A stretch of 64,000 bases of DNA from positions 2,976,001-3,040,000 of the forward strand of contig CATKHW010000009.1 in the NCBI GenBank assembly GCA_949752795.1. The letters run 5' to 3'. The notes beneath the pieces were generated by a model. It did not search any database, was not told the DNA's origin, and was given only the letters and a program-made list of their open reading frames with translations. Both the position numbers and the translations under genes were made by a program. This stretch comes from Hyperoodon ampullatus (taxonomy: Eukaryota; Chordata; Mammalia; Artiodactyla; Ziphiidae). Below, piece by piece: positions 26,378 through 40,000 of this stretch. The stretch's first letter is position 1, and each line of letters begins with the position of its first letter.

Positions 26378-28326
26378 CACACCCCTGTAATCACAATGCT
26401 CCATGCCCCTTTTCATCTCAATGCTCCATGAACCCTGTCATCACAATGCACCGTGCCCATCACCATAATATTTCATGCTATTGTCATCACAATGAAATCA
26501 AAATGCTCAATGACCTCTGTCATCACAATGCACCAAACCCTTCTGAGCACAATGTTCCATAACTCTTGTCATCACATTTTTCCATGACACTGCTCATCAC
26601 AATTATCCATGGTCTTCTCATTACAATGCTCCATGATCTTTGTCATCACAATGCTCAATACACTTATCATCACAATGCTCCCTGACAGTTGTCATCAGTA
26701 TGCTCCTTGAACCCTGTCATGACAAGGCTCCATGCATTTTTCATCACAATGATCCATTCCCTTTTCATCACAATGCTCCAAGACCCCTGTAATCACAATG
26801 CTCCATGTCCTTGTCATCACAAAGCTCCATGACGCATGTCATCAGAATGCTCCATTGCCTTCTCATCACAATGCTACAGGCCCTTGTCATCACATTGCTT
26901 CAAAACCACTGTAATCTCAATGCTCCATGCACCTTTTCATCAGAATGCTCCCTTCCCTTGTCATCACAATGATCCATGACCCTTGTCATCGCAATGTTCC
27001 ATGCCCTTGTCATCAAAATGCTCCATTACCTTTGTCATCACAATCCTCCCTGACACTTTGTATCACAATGCTCCGTGCCATTGTCATCACAATGGACAAT
27101 GACATATGTCATCACAATGCTTCCTGACACCTGTCTTCACAATATTCCATGACCTTGTCATCACAATGTTCCATGCCCTTGTCATCACAATGCGCCATGC
27201 CCACTCTCACCACAGTAATCCATGAAACATGTCAGACCAATGTTCTATGCCCCTGTCATCACAATGCTCCATGCCCTTGTCATCACAATGCTCCATGACC
27301 CCTGTCATCACAATGCTCCGTGACTCCAGTCATCACAATGCTTCATAAACTTTGTCCTCACAAGGGTCCATGCCTTCGTCACACAAGGCTCTGTGACCTT
27401 TGTCAACACAATGCTCCATGCCCTTGTCATCTAAATGCTCCATGCCCCCTGTCATCACAGTTATCCATGAAATTTGTCAGACCAATGTTCCATGCCCCTG
27501 TCATCACATTGCTCCATGCCCTTGCCATCACAATGCTCCATGACCACTGCCATCACAATATTCCACGGACTTGGCTTTACAAGGCTCCATGACACTTTTC
27601 ATCACAATGCTCCACATCCTTTTCATCGCTATGCTCCATAAAACTTGTCATCACAATGCTCCATGCACTTTTCATCAAAATGCTCCCTCACCTCATATAT
27701 CACAATAATCCATCACTAGTCATCACAATACACGCTCACCACTGTCATCACAATGTTCCATGACCACTGTCATCACAGTGCTACATACCCTTATCATCAC
27801 AATGCTCCATGACCCCTGACATCACAATGTTCCATAACCCCTGTCACAAAATGCTCCATGACCAATTTCATCACAATGCTTCATGACCCCTGACATCACA
27901 ATGTTCCATAACCACTGTCATCAAAATATTCCATGACCCTTTTATTCAAATTGCTCCATGACCCTGTCATTACAATGCTCCCTGCCCTTCTCATTACAAT
28001 GCACCACGCCCTTGTCATCAAAATGCCCCATGACATTTGTCATCACAAAGCTCCATGACCCTTGGCATCACAATGCTCCATGCCATTGTCATCACAATGC
28101 TCCATGAAAACTCTCTTCACATTGCTCCATGCACTTGTCATCACAATGCTCCATTACAACTGTCATAAAAATGCTCCATGACCCCTGCCATCACAATGTT
28201 CCACGGTCTTGTCATCACAAGGCTCCATGACCCTTGTCATCACAGTGCTCCAAGACTTCTGTAATCACAAATCTCCATGCCACTTTTAATCTGAATGATC
28301 CATGAACTCTGTCATCAAAATGCACC
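26378..28326 (+). repeat. Older minisatellite HOR, ~2.8-kb unit copy 1
   Basis: After the break in the young HOR, the first ~390 bp resemble HOR positions 9,650-10,032 and the next part wraps to HOR position 1, but diverged. The segment is repeated further right: 26,927-27,127 and 27,320-27,592 match 29,739-29,939 and 30,132-30,404 at an offset of 2,812, while the CAT module at 26,453 matches 29,290 at 2,837. The 25-bp difference is one monomer gained or lost. I read this as an older, shorter HOR outside the homogenised zone. Confidence 0.75.
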
Positions 28327-29289
28327 ATGCCCATCATCATAATGATTCATGCTATTGTCATCACAATGAAATCAAAATGCTCCATGTCCTCTGTCATCAC
28401 AATGCTCCAAACCCTTCTGATCACAATGTTCCATAACACTTGTCATCACATGCCCCATGACGCTCGTCATCACATTTATGCAGGGTCTTCTCATCACAGT
28501 GCTCCATGACCTTTGTCACCACAATGCTCAATACACTTGGCATCACAATGCTCGCTGACACTTGTCATCAGTATGCTCCTTGAACACTGTCATGACAAGG
28601 CTCCATGCCATTTTGATCACAATGATCCATTCCCTTTTCATCACAATACTCCAAGACCCCTGTTATCACAATGTTCTGTGACTCCAGTCATCCCAATGCT
28701 TCATGACATTTGTCATCACAATGGTCCATGACCTCGTCACACAAAGCTCTGTGACCTTTGTCACCACAATGCTCCATGAAATTTTTATCACAATGCTCTG
28801 TGACCCTTGTCATCACAAAGCTCCATGCCTTTGTCAGCGCAATGCTCCATGACCCTTGTAATCACAATTCTTGATGCGCGTGTCAGCACAATGCTCCATA
28901 ACCCATGTCATCACAATGCACCATGCACTTGTCATCACAATGCTCCACATACTTGACATCAAAATGCTCCATAAACCTTGTCATCACAATTCTCCATGCA
29001 CTTCTCCTCAAAATGCCTTCTCACCACTGATATCACAATGTTCCATCACTAGTCATCACAATACTCCCTCACCCCTGTCATCACAATAATCCATGACCCC
29101 TGTAATCAAAATTCTCCATACTCTTGTCATCACAAAGCTCCATGACATATGTCATCAGAATGCTCCATGGCCTTCTCATCACAATGCTCCATGCCCTTGT
29201 CATCACAATGCTCCAACAGCCCTGTAAACACAATGCTCCATGCCCCTTTTCATCTCAATGCTCCATGAACCCTGTCATCACAATGCACC
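28327..29289 (+). repeat. Single-copy (untriplicated) 351-type segment with 963-bp spacing
   Basis: CAT modules at 28,327 and 29,290 are 963 bp apart. The same spacing is seen from the last 351-bp segment to the next CAT module in the young HOR (7,091 to 8,053; 8,755 to 9,718) and at 33,062 to 34,025. Only one 351-type segment is present here, with the diagnostic CTCAATACACTTGGCATCAC and the CATGACAAGG landmark. This looks like the state before triplication. Confidence 0.8.
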
Positions 29290-31014
29290 GTGCCCATCAC
29301 CATAATATTTCATGCTATTGTCATCACAATGAAATCAAAATGCTCAATGACCTCTGTCATCACAATGCACCAAACCCTTCTGAGCACAATGTTCCATAAC
29401 TCTTGTCATCACAATTTTCCATGGCCTTCTCATCACAAGGCTCCATGAAATTTGTCATCACAATGCTCAATACACTTATCATCACAATGCTCCCTGACAG
29501 TTGTCATCAGTATGCTCCTTGAACCCTGTCATGACAAGGCTCCATGCATTTTTCATCACAATGATCCATTCCCTTTTCATCACAATGCTCCAAGACCCCT
29601 GTAATCACAATGCTCCATGTCCTTGTCATCACAAAGCTCCATGACGCATGTCATCAGAATGCTCCATTGCCTTCTCATCACAATGCTCCATGCCCTTGTC
29701 ATCACATTGCTTCAAAACCCCTGTAATCTCAATGCTCCATGCACCTTTTCATCAGAATGCTTCCTGCCCTTGTCATCACAATGCTCCATAACCCTTGTCA
29801 TCGCAATGTTCCAAGCCCTTGTCATCAAAATGCTCCATTACCTTTGTCATCACAATCCTCCCTGACACTTGGTATCACAATGCTCCATGCCATTGTCATC
29901 ACAATGGACAATGACATATGTCATCACAATGCTTCCTGACACCTGTCTTCACAATATTCCATGACCTTGTCATCACAATGTTCCATGCCCTTGTCATCAC
30001 ATTGAGCCATGCCCACTCTCACCACAATAATCCATGAAACATGTCAGACAAATGTTCTATGCCCCTGTCATCACAATGCTCCATGCCCTTATCATCACAA
30101 TGCTGCATGACCCCTGTCATCACAATGCTCCGTGACTCCAGTCATCACAATGCTTCATGAACTTTGTCCTCACAAGGGTCCATGCCCTCGTCACACAAGG
30201 CTCTGTGACCTTTGTCAACACAGTGCTCCATGCCCTTGTCATCTCAATGCTCCATGCCCACTGTCATCACAATTATCCATGAAATTTGTCAGACCAATGT
30301 TTCATGCCCCTGTCATCACATTGCTCCATGCCCTTGCCATCACAATGCTCCATGACCACTGCCGTCACAATATTCCACGGACTTGGCATTACAAGGCTCC
30401 ATGACTCTTTTCATCACAATGCTCAACATCCTTTTCATCGCTATGCTCCATAAAACTTGTCATCACAATGCTCCATGCACTTCTCAACAAAATGCTCTCT
30501 CCCACATATATCACAATGTTCCATCACTAGTCATCACAAAACTCGCTCTCACCTGTCTTCACAATGTTCCATGACCACTGTCATCACAGTGCTACATGCC
30601 CTTATCATCACAATGCTCCATGACCCCTGACATCACAATGTTCCATAACCCCTGTCATCAAAATATTCCATGACACTTTTATTCAAATTGCTCCATGACC
30701 CTCTCATCACAATGCTCCCTGCCCTTCTCATCACAATGTACCACGCCCTTGTCATCAAAATGCCCCATGACATTTGTCATCACAAAGCTCCATGACCCTT
30801 GGCATCAAAATGATCCATGCTTTTGTCATCACAATGTTCCATTACACCTGTCATACCAATGCTCCATGACCCCTGCCATCACAATGTTCCACGGCCTTGT
30901 CATCACAAGGCTCCATGACCCCTGTCATCACAATGCTCCCAGACCTCTGTAATCACAATTATCCATGTCACTTTTCATCTCTATACTCCATGAACACTGT
31001 CATCACAATGCACA
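29290..31014 (+). repeat. Older minisatellite HOR, ~2.8-kb unit copy 2 (internally shortened)
   Basis: This is the partner of 26,453-28,326. Alignment runs at offset 2,812 to about 30,500 and then at about 2,734, consistent with loss of three monomers near 30,640. It ends at the CAT module at 31,015. Both copies share the CATCCTTTTCATCGCTATGC variant (near 27,620 and 30,430) and the CCTCACAAGGGTCCATGCC variant (near 27,357 and 30,170). Confidence 0.7.
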
Positions 31015-34000
31015 GTGCCCATCACCATAATATTTCATGCTATTGTCATCACAATGAAATCAAAATGCTCAATGACCTCTGTCATCACAATGCACCAAAC
31101 CCTTCTGATCACAGTGTTCCATAACACTTGTCATCACAATGCCCCATGACGCTGGTCATCACAGTTATCCATGGTCTTCTCATCACAGTGCTACATGACC
31201 TTTGTCATCACAATGCTCAATACACTTATCATCACAAATCTCCCTGACAGTTGTCATCAGTATGCTCCTTGAACCCTGTCATGACAAGGCTCCATGCATT
31301 TTTCATCACAATGATCCATTCCCTTTTAATCACAATGCTGCAAGACCCCTGTAATCACAGTGCTCCTTTTCGTTGTCATCACAAAGCTCCATGACACATG
31401 TCATCAGAAGGCTCCATTGATCTCTCATTACAATGCTCCATGCCCTTGTAATCACATTGTTTCAAAACCCCTGTTATCTCAATACTCCATGCACCTTTTC
31501 ATCAGAATGCTGCATTCCCTTGTCATCACAATGCTCCATGTCCCTTGTCATCGCAATATTTCAAGCCCTTGTCATCAAAATGCTCCATTACCTTTGTCAG
31601 CACAATGCTCCCTGACACCTGTCTTCACAGTACTCCTTTACCTTGTCATCACAATGTTCCATGCCCTTGTCATCACAGTGCGCCATGACTACTCTCATCA
31701 CAATAATCCATGAAAAATGTCAAACCAATGTTCCATGCCCATGTCATCACAATGCTCCATGCCCTTGTCATCACAATGCTCCATGACCCCTGTCAACACA
31801 ATGCTCCGTGACTCCAGTCATCACAATGCTTCATGACCTTTGTCCTCACAATGGTCCATGCCCTCGTCACACAAGGCTCTGTGACCTTTGTCACCACAAT
31901 GCTCCATGCCCTTGTCATCTCAATGCGCCATGCCCACTGTCATCACAATAATCCATGAAACATGTCAGACCAATGTTCCATGACCCCGTCATCACAATTC
32001 TCTGTGACTCCAGTCATCACAATGTTTCATGACCTTTGTCCTCACAATGGTCCATGCCCTCGTCACACAAAGCTCTGTGACCTTTGTCACCACAATGCTC
32101 CATGAAATTTTCATCACAATGCTCTTTGTCCCTTGTCATCACAACGCTCCATGCCTTTGTCAGCACAATGCTCCATGACACATGTCTTAAAAATGCTCCA
32201 TGCGCTTGTCAGCACAATGCTCCATGACTCATGTCATCACAATGTGCCATGCCCTTTTCATCAAAATGCTCCATGACCCCTGACATCACAATGTTCCATA
32301 ACCCCTGTCACAAAATGCTCCATGACACATTTCATCAGAATGCTCCATGACCCCTGCCATCACAATGTTCCACGGCCTTGTCCTCACAAGGCTCCATGAC
32401 CCTTTTCATAACAATGCTCCACATCCTTTTCATCGCTATGCTCCATAAAACTTGTCATCACAATGCTCCATGCACTTCTCATCAAAATGCTCTCTCACCA
32501 CATATATCACAATGATCCATCACTAGTCATGACAATACACGCTCACCCCTGTCATCACAATTTTCCATGACCACGGTCATCACAGTGCTACATGCCTTTA
32601 TCATAACAATGCTCCATGACCCCTGACATCACAATGTTCCATAAACCCTGTCACAAAATGTTCCATGACCCATTTCATCACAATGCCTCATGACCCCTGA
32701 CATCACAATGTAACATAACACCTGTCATCAAAATATTCCATGACACTTTTATTCAAATTGCTCCATGACACTGTCATCACAATGCTCCCTGCCCTTCTCA
32801 TCACAATGCACCACGCCCTTGTCATCAAAATGCCCCATGACATTTGTCATCACAAAGTTCCATGACCCTTTGCATCACAATGCTCCATTACACCTGTCAT
32901 AACAATGCTCCATGACCCCTGCCATCACAATGTTCCACGGCCTTTGTCATCACAAGGCTCCATGACCCTTGTCATCTCAATGCACCAAGAACTCTGTAAT
33001 CACATTTCTCCATGCCACTTTTCATCTCAATGCTCCAGGAACACTGTCATCGCAATGCAACATGCCCATCATCATAATGATTCATGCTATTGTCATCACA
33101 ATAAAATCAAAATGCTCCATGTCCTCTGTCATCACAATGCTCCAAACCCTTCTGATCACAATGTTCCTTAACACTTGTCATCACATTCCCCATGATGCAC
33201 GTCATCACAATTGTGCAAGGTCTTCTCATCAGAATGCTCCATGACCTTTGTCTCCACAATGCTCAATACAACTGGCATCACAATGTTCGCTCACACTTGT
33301 CATCAGTATGGTCCTTGAATATTGTCATGACAAGGCTCCATGCCTTTTTCATCACAATGATCCATTCCCTTTTCATCACAATGCTCCAAGACCCCTGTTG
33401 TCACAATGCTCCGTGGCTCCAGTCATCACAATGCTTCATGGCATTTGTCATCACAATGGTCCATGACCTCGTCACACAAAGCTCTTTGACTTTTGTCACC
33501 ACAATGCTCCATGAAATTTTTATGACAATACTCTGTAAACCTTGTCATCACAAAGCTCCATGCCTTTGTCAGCACAATGCTCCATGACCCTTGTCATCAC
33601 AATGCTCGATGTGCATGTCAGCACAATGCTTCATAACCCATTTCACCACAATGCAGCATGCAATTGTCATCACAATGCTCCACATGCTTGTCATCAAAAT
33701 GCTCCATAATACTTGTCATCACAATGCTCCATGCACTTCTCCTCAAAATGCCTTCTCACCACTGATATCACAATGTTCCATCACTATTCATCACAATACT
33801 CCCTCACACCTGTCATCACAATATTCCATGACCCATGTAATCACAATTCTCCATGCCCTTGTCATCACAAAGCTCCATGACGCATGTCATCAGAATGCTC
33901 CATGGCCTTCTCATCACAATGCTCCATGCCCTTTTCATCACAATGCTCCAACACCCCTGTAATCACAATGCTCCATGCCCCTTTTCATCTCAATGCTCCA

Positions 34001-34024
34001 TGAACCCTGTCATCACAATGCACC
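31015..34024 (+). repeat. Older minisatellite zone with single 351-type segment
   Basis: This zone holds CAT modules at 31,015, 33,062 and (at its right edge) 34,025. The 33,062-34,024 stretch parallels HOR 7,091-8,052, with the same 963-bp spacing and one 351-type segment. Between 31,500 and 32,900 the CTCGTCACACAAGGCTCTGT hairpin variant and close relatives recur (near 31,863 and 32,058), showing local duplications of a few hundred bases. Confidence 0.7.
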
Positions 34025-37000
34025 ATGCCCATCACCATAATATTTCATGATATTGTCATCACAATGACATCAAAATGCTCAATGACCTCTGTCATCACAA
34101 TGCACCAAACCCTTCTGATCACAATGTTCCATAACACTTGTCATCACAATGCCCCGTGACGCTGGTCATCACAATTATCCATGGTCTTCTCATCACAATG
34201 CTCCATGATCTTTGTCATCACATTGCTCAATACACTTATCATCACAATGCTCCCTGACAGTTGTCATCAGTATGCTCCTTGAACCATGTCATGACAAGGC
34301 TCCATGCATTTTTCATCACAATGATCCATTCCCTTTTCATCACAATGCTCCAAGACCCCTGTAATCACAATGCTCCATATACCTTTCATCACAAAGCTCC
34401 TTGACACATGTCATCAGTATGCTACATTGTCTTCTCATCACAATGCTCCATGCCCATGTAATCACATTGCTTCAAAACCGCTGTAATCTCAGTGCTCCAT
34501 GCACGTTTTCATCAGAATGCTCCATGACCCTTTTCATCAAAATGCTCCATGACCACTGCCATCGCAATGTTCCATAACCCCTGTCATCAAAATGTTCCAT
34601 GACACTTTTCATCAAATTGCTCCATGACCCTCTCATCACAATGCTCCCTGCCCTTCTCATCACAATGCACCACGACCTTGTCATCAAAATGCTCCATGAC
34701 CTTTTTCATCACCAAGCTCCATGACCCATGGCATCACAATGCTCGATACTCTTCTCATCACAATGCTCCATGCCTTTGTCATTACAATCCTGCATGACAC
34801 ATGTATCACAGTGTTCCGTGCCCTATTCATCACAATGTTCTATGCCGAATCTCATCACAATAATCCATAAAATTTTCAGACCAATGTTCCATGCCCATGT
34901 CATCACAATGCTCCATTACCCCTGTCATAACAATACTCCATGACCCCTGCCATAACAATGTTCCACCGCCTTGGCATCCAAGGCTCCATGACCCTTGTCA
35001 TCACAATGCTCCAAGAACCCTTTAATCACAATGTTCCATGCCCCTGTCATTACAAAGTTCCATGACACATGTCATCAGAATGCTCCATGGCCTTCTCATC
35101 ACTGTGCTCCATGACCTTGTCATCACAATGCTCCAAGACCCCTGTAATCACAATGCTCCATGCCCCTATTCATCAGAATGCTCCATTAGACTTGTCATCA
35201 CAAGGCTCCATTGTCTTCTCATCACACTGCTCTAGGACCTTGTCATCAAAATGCTCAATTCCCTTGTCATCACAATGCTCCTTGACCACTGTAATCACAA
35301 TATTCCATGAACATTTTCAGGCCAATGCTCTATGACATTCTCATCACAATGCTCCATTACCCTTGTCATCACAATGCTCCATGACCCTTGTCATCGCAAT
35401 GTTCCAAGCCCTTGTCATCAAAATGCTCCATTACCTTTGTCATCACTATCCTCCATGACACTTGGTATTACAATGCTCCATGCCATTGTCATCACAATGG
35501 GCAATGAAATATGTCATCACAATGCTCCCTGACACCTGTCTTCACAATACTCCATGCCCTTGTCATCACAATGCGCCATTCCCACTCTCATCACAATAAT
35601 CCATAATCTTGTCATCAGAGTGCTCCAGGACCCCTTTCATCACAATGCACCGTGACTCCAGTCATCACAAAGATTCACGACCTATGTCATCACAATGGTA
35701 CATGCCCTCGTCACACAAGGCTCTGTGATCTTTGTCACCACAATGCTCCATGAAATTTTCATCACAGTGCTCTGTGTCCCTTGTCATCACAATGCTCCAT
35801 GCCTTTGTCAGCACAATGCTCCATGACACTTGTCATCAAAGTGCTCCATGCGCTTGTCAACACAATGCTCCATGACACATGTCATCACAATGTGCCATGC
35901 TCTTGTCATCGCAATGCTCCCCATCCTTTTCATCGCTATGCTCCATAAAACTTGTCATCACAATGCTCCATGCACTTCTCATCAAAAAGCTCTCTCTCCA
36001 CATATATCACAATGTTCCATCACTACTCATCACAATACTCCCTCACCCCTGTCATCACAGTGCTACATGCCCTTATCATCACAATGCTCCATGACCCCTG
36101 ACAACACAATGTTCCATAAGCCCTGTCACAAAATGCTCCATGACCCATTTCATCACAATGCTTCATGACCCCTGACATCACAATGTTCCATAACCCCTGT
36201 CATCAAAATATTCCATGACCCTTTTCATCAAATTGCTCCATGACCCTGTCATCACAATGCTCCCTGTCCTTCTCATCACAATGCACCACGCCCTTGTCAT
36301 CAAAATGCTCCATGACATTTGTCATAAAAAAGGTCCATGACCCTTGGCATCACAATGCTCCATTCCATTGTCATCACAATGTTCCATGAACCCTCTCATC
36401 ACATTGCTCCATGCACTTTTCATCCCAGATCTCCATGACGCTTGTCATCACAATGCTCGATGCCCTTCTCATCACAATGCTCTATGCAATTGTCACTACA
36501 ATCCTGCATCATCTATGTATCACAGTGTTCCGTGCCCTTTTCATCACAATGTTCCATGACCACACTCATCACAATAATTCATGAAAATTTTCAGACCAAT
36601 GCCCCATGCACTTGTCATCACAATGCTCCATTACCCCTGTCATAACAATGCTCCATGACCAATGTCATCACAATGTTCAATGGCCTTGTCATCACAAGCC
36701 TCCATGACCCTTGTCATCACAAGGCTCCATGGCCCTCTCATCACAATGCTCCAGGAACTTCTCATCATATTGCTCCATTCCCTTCTCATCACAATGCTCC
36801 ATGACCCCTGTTATCACAGTACTCCATGAACATGTTCAGCCCAATACCCCATGGCCTTCTCATCAGAAAACTCCATGACCCATGTCACCACAATGCTACA
36901 TGACGACAGTCATCAAAATGATCCATGCCACTTGACATCAGAATGTTCCATGCGCTTGAAATCCCAATGCTCCATGACCCATGTAATCACAATGCTCCTT

Positions 37001-40000
37001 GACGCTTGTCGTCACAGAGCTCCTGACAATTGTCATCACAATTCTCCATGCCTTTGTCAGCAAAGTGCTACATGACCTTGTCATCACAATGCTCCATGCA
37101 CATGTCATCAAAATGCTCCATGACCCCTGACATCAAAATGTTCCATATCCTCTGTCATCAGAATGCTCCATCACCCTTTTCATCACAATGCTCCAAGACC
37201 CCTGACATCACAATGGTCCATAACCACTGTCATCAAAATGTTCCATGACACTTTTCATCAAATTGCTCCATGACCCTGTCATCACAATGCACCATGTCCA
37301 TCATAATAATTCTTCATGCTATTGTCATAACAATGAAATCAATATGCTCCATGACCTCTGTCATCAAAATGCTCCAAACCCTTGTGATCACAATGTTCCA
37401 TAACCATTGTCATCACAATGCACCATTACGCTCATCATCACAATTATCCATGGTCTTCTCATCACAGTGCTCTATGACCTTTCTCATCACAATGTTCAAT
37501 AAACTTGTCATCACAATGCTCCCTGACACTTGTCATCAGTATGCTCCTTGAACCCTGTCATGACAAGGCTCCATGCATTTTTCATCACAATGATCTATAC
37601 CATTTTCATCACAATGCTCCAAGACCCCTGTAATCACAATGCTCCATGCACCTTTTTCATCAGAATGCTCCATGAGACTTGTCATCACAAGTCTCCATGG
37701 TTTTCTCATCACAATGCCCCAGGAACTTGTCATCACAATACTCCATTCCCTTGTCATCACAATGCCCCATTACCCCTGTCATCACAATACTCCATGAATA
37801 TTTTCAGCCCAATGCTCCATGACCTACTTATCACAATGCTCCATGACCCTGTCATCACAATGCTCCATGACCACAGTCTTCACAGCGCTCCTTGACCCCT
37901 GACAACAGAATGATCTGGGAATCTTGTCATCAAAATGCTCCATGACCCTTGTCATCACATTGCTCCATGAACCCTCTCATCACATTACTCCATGCCCTTG
38001 TCATTACAATCCTACATGACCCATGTATCACAGTGTTCCGTGCCCTTGTCATCACAATGCTCCTTTCCCACTCTCATCAAAATAATCCATGAAACTTTTC
38101 AGACCAATGCTCGATGCCCTTGTCATCACAATGCTCCATTGCCCATGTCATAACCATGCTCCATGACGCCTGCCATCACCATGTGCTACGGCCTTTTCAT
38201 CACAAGGATCCAATACCCCTGTAATCACAATGCTCCATGCCAATTTTCATCAGAATGCTCCATGAGAATTGTCATCACAAGGCTCCATGGTCCTCTCATC
38301 ACAATGCTAAAGGACCTTGTCATCACAATGGTCCATGCCCACGTCATCAAAAGGCTCTGTGAAATATGTCACCACATTGCTCCATGAAATTTTCATCACA
38401 ATGCTCCGTGACTCCAGTCATCACAATGCTTCATGTCCTTTGTCCTCACAATGGTCCATGCCCTCGTCACACAAGGCTCTGTGACCTTTGTCACCACAAT
38501 GCTCCATGCCCTTTTCATCTCAATGCTCCATGCCCACTGTCATCACAATAATCCATGAAACTTGTCAGACCAATGTTCCATGACCCTGTCATCACATTGC
38601 TCCATGCCCTTGTCATCACAATGCTCCATGACTCCTGTCATCACAATGCTCCGTGACTCCAGTCATCACAATGATTCATGACCTTTGTCCTCACAATGGT
38701 CCATGAACTCGTCACACAAGGCTCTGTGATCTTTGTCACCACAATGCTCCATGAAATTTTCATCACAATGCTCTGTGTCCCTTGTCATCACAATTCTCCA
38801 TGACAATATTCATCACAATGCTCCATGCGCTTGTCCGCACAATGCCCCATGACTTGTGTCATCACAATGTGCCATGCGCTTGTCATCACAATGCTCCACA
38901 ACCTTGTCATCACAGTGCTCCATAAACCTTGTCATCACAATGCTCCATGCACTTCACATCAAAATGCTCTCCCACCACTGACATCATAAAGTTCCATCAC
39001 TAGTCATCACAATACTCCCTCACCCTTGTCATCAAAATATTCCAGGACCCCTGTCATCAAAATGCTCCATGATCATTTGCATCATAATCCTCCATGACCC
39101 CTGACATCACAATGTTCCATAACCCCTGTCATAAAAATATCCCATGACAATTTTCATCAAATTGCTCCGTGACCCTTTCATCACAATGATCCCTGCCCTT
39201 CTCATACACAGTTCACCACGCACTTGTCATCAAAATGCTCCATGACTTTGTCATCATATAGCTACATGACCCTTGGCATCACAATGCTCCATGCCCTTTT
39301 CATCAAAATGCTCCATGAACACTCTCATCACATTGTTCCATGCCCTTGTCATCACAGGCTCCGTGATGCTTTTCATCACAATGCTCGATGCTCTTCTTAA
39401 CACAATGCTCCATGCCCTTGTCATTACAATCTGCCATGACCCATGTATCACAGTGTTACGTGCCCTTGTCATCACAATGCTCCAGGCCCCGTCTCATCAG
39501 AATAATCCATGAAGCTTTTCAGACCAATGCTCCATGCCCTTGTCATCAAAATGCTCCATTACCCCTGTTATAACAATGCTCCATGACACCTGCCATTACA
39601 ATGTTCCACGGCCTTCTCATCACAAGGCTCCATAACCCTTGTCATCACAATGCTCCATGTCCTTGTCATCAAAAAGCTCCATGACGCATGTCATCAGAAT
39701 GCTCCATGGCCTTCTCATTCACGATGCTCCATACCCTTGTCATCACAATTCTCCTAGACCTCTGTAATCACAATGCTCAATGCCCATTTTCATCTCAGTG
39801 CTCCATGAACCGTGTCATCACAATGCACCATGCCCATCATCATAATGCTTCATGCTATTGTCATCAAAATGAAATCAAAATGCACCATGACCTCTGTCAT
39901 CACAATGCTCCAAACCCTTGTGATCACAATGTTCCATAACACTTGTCATAACAACGCCCCATGACGCTCATCATCACAATTATCGATGGCCTTCTATTCA

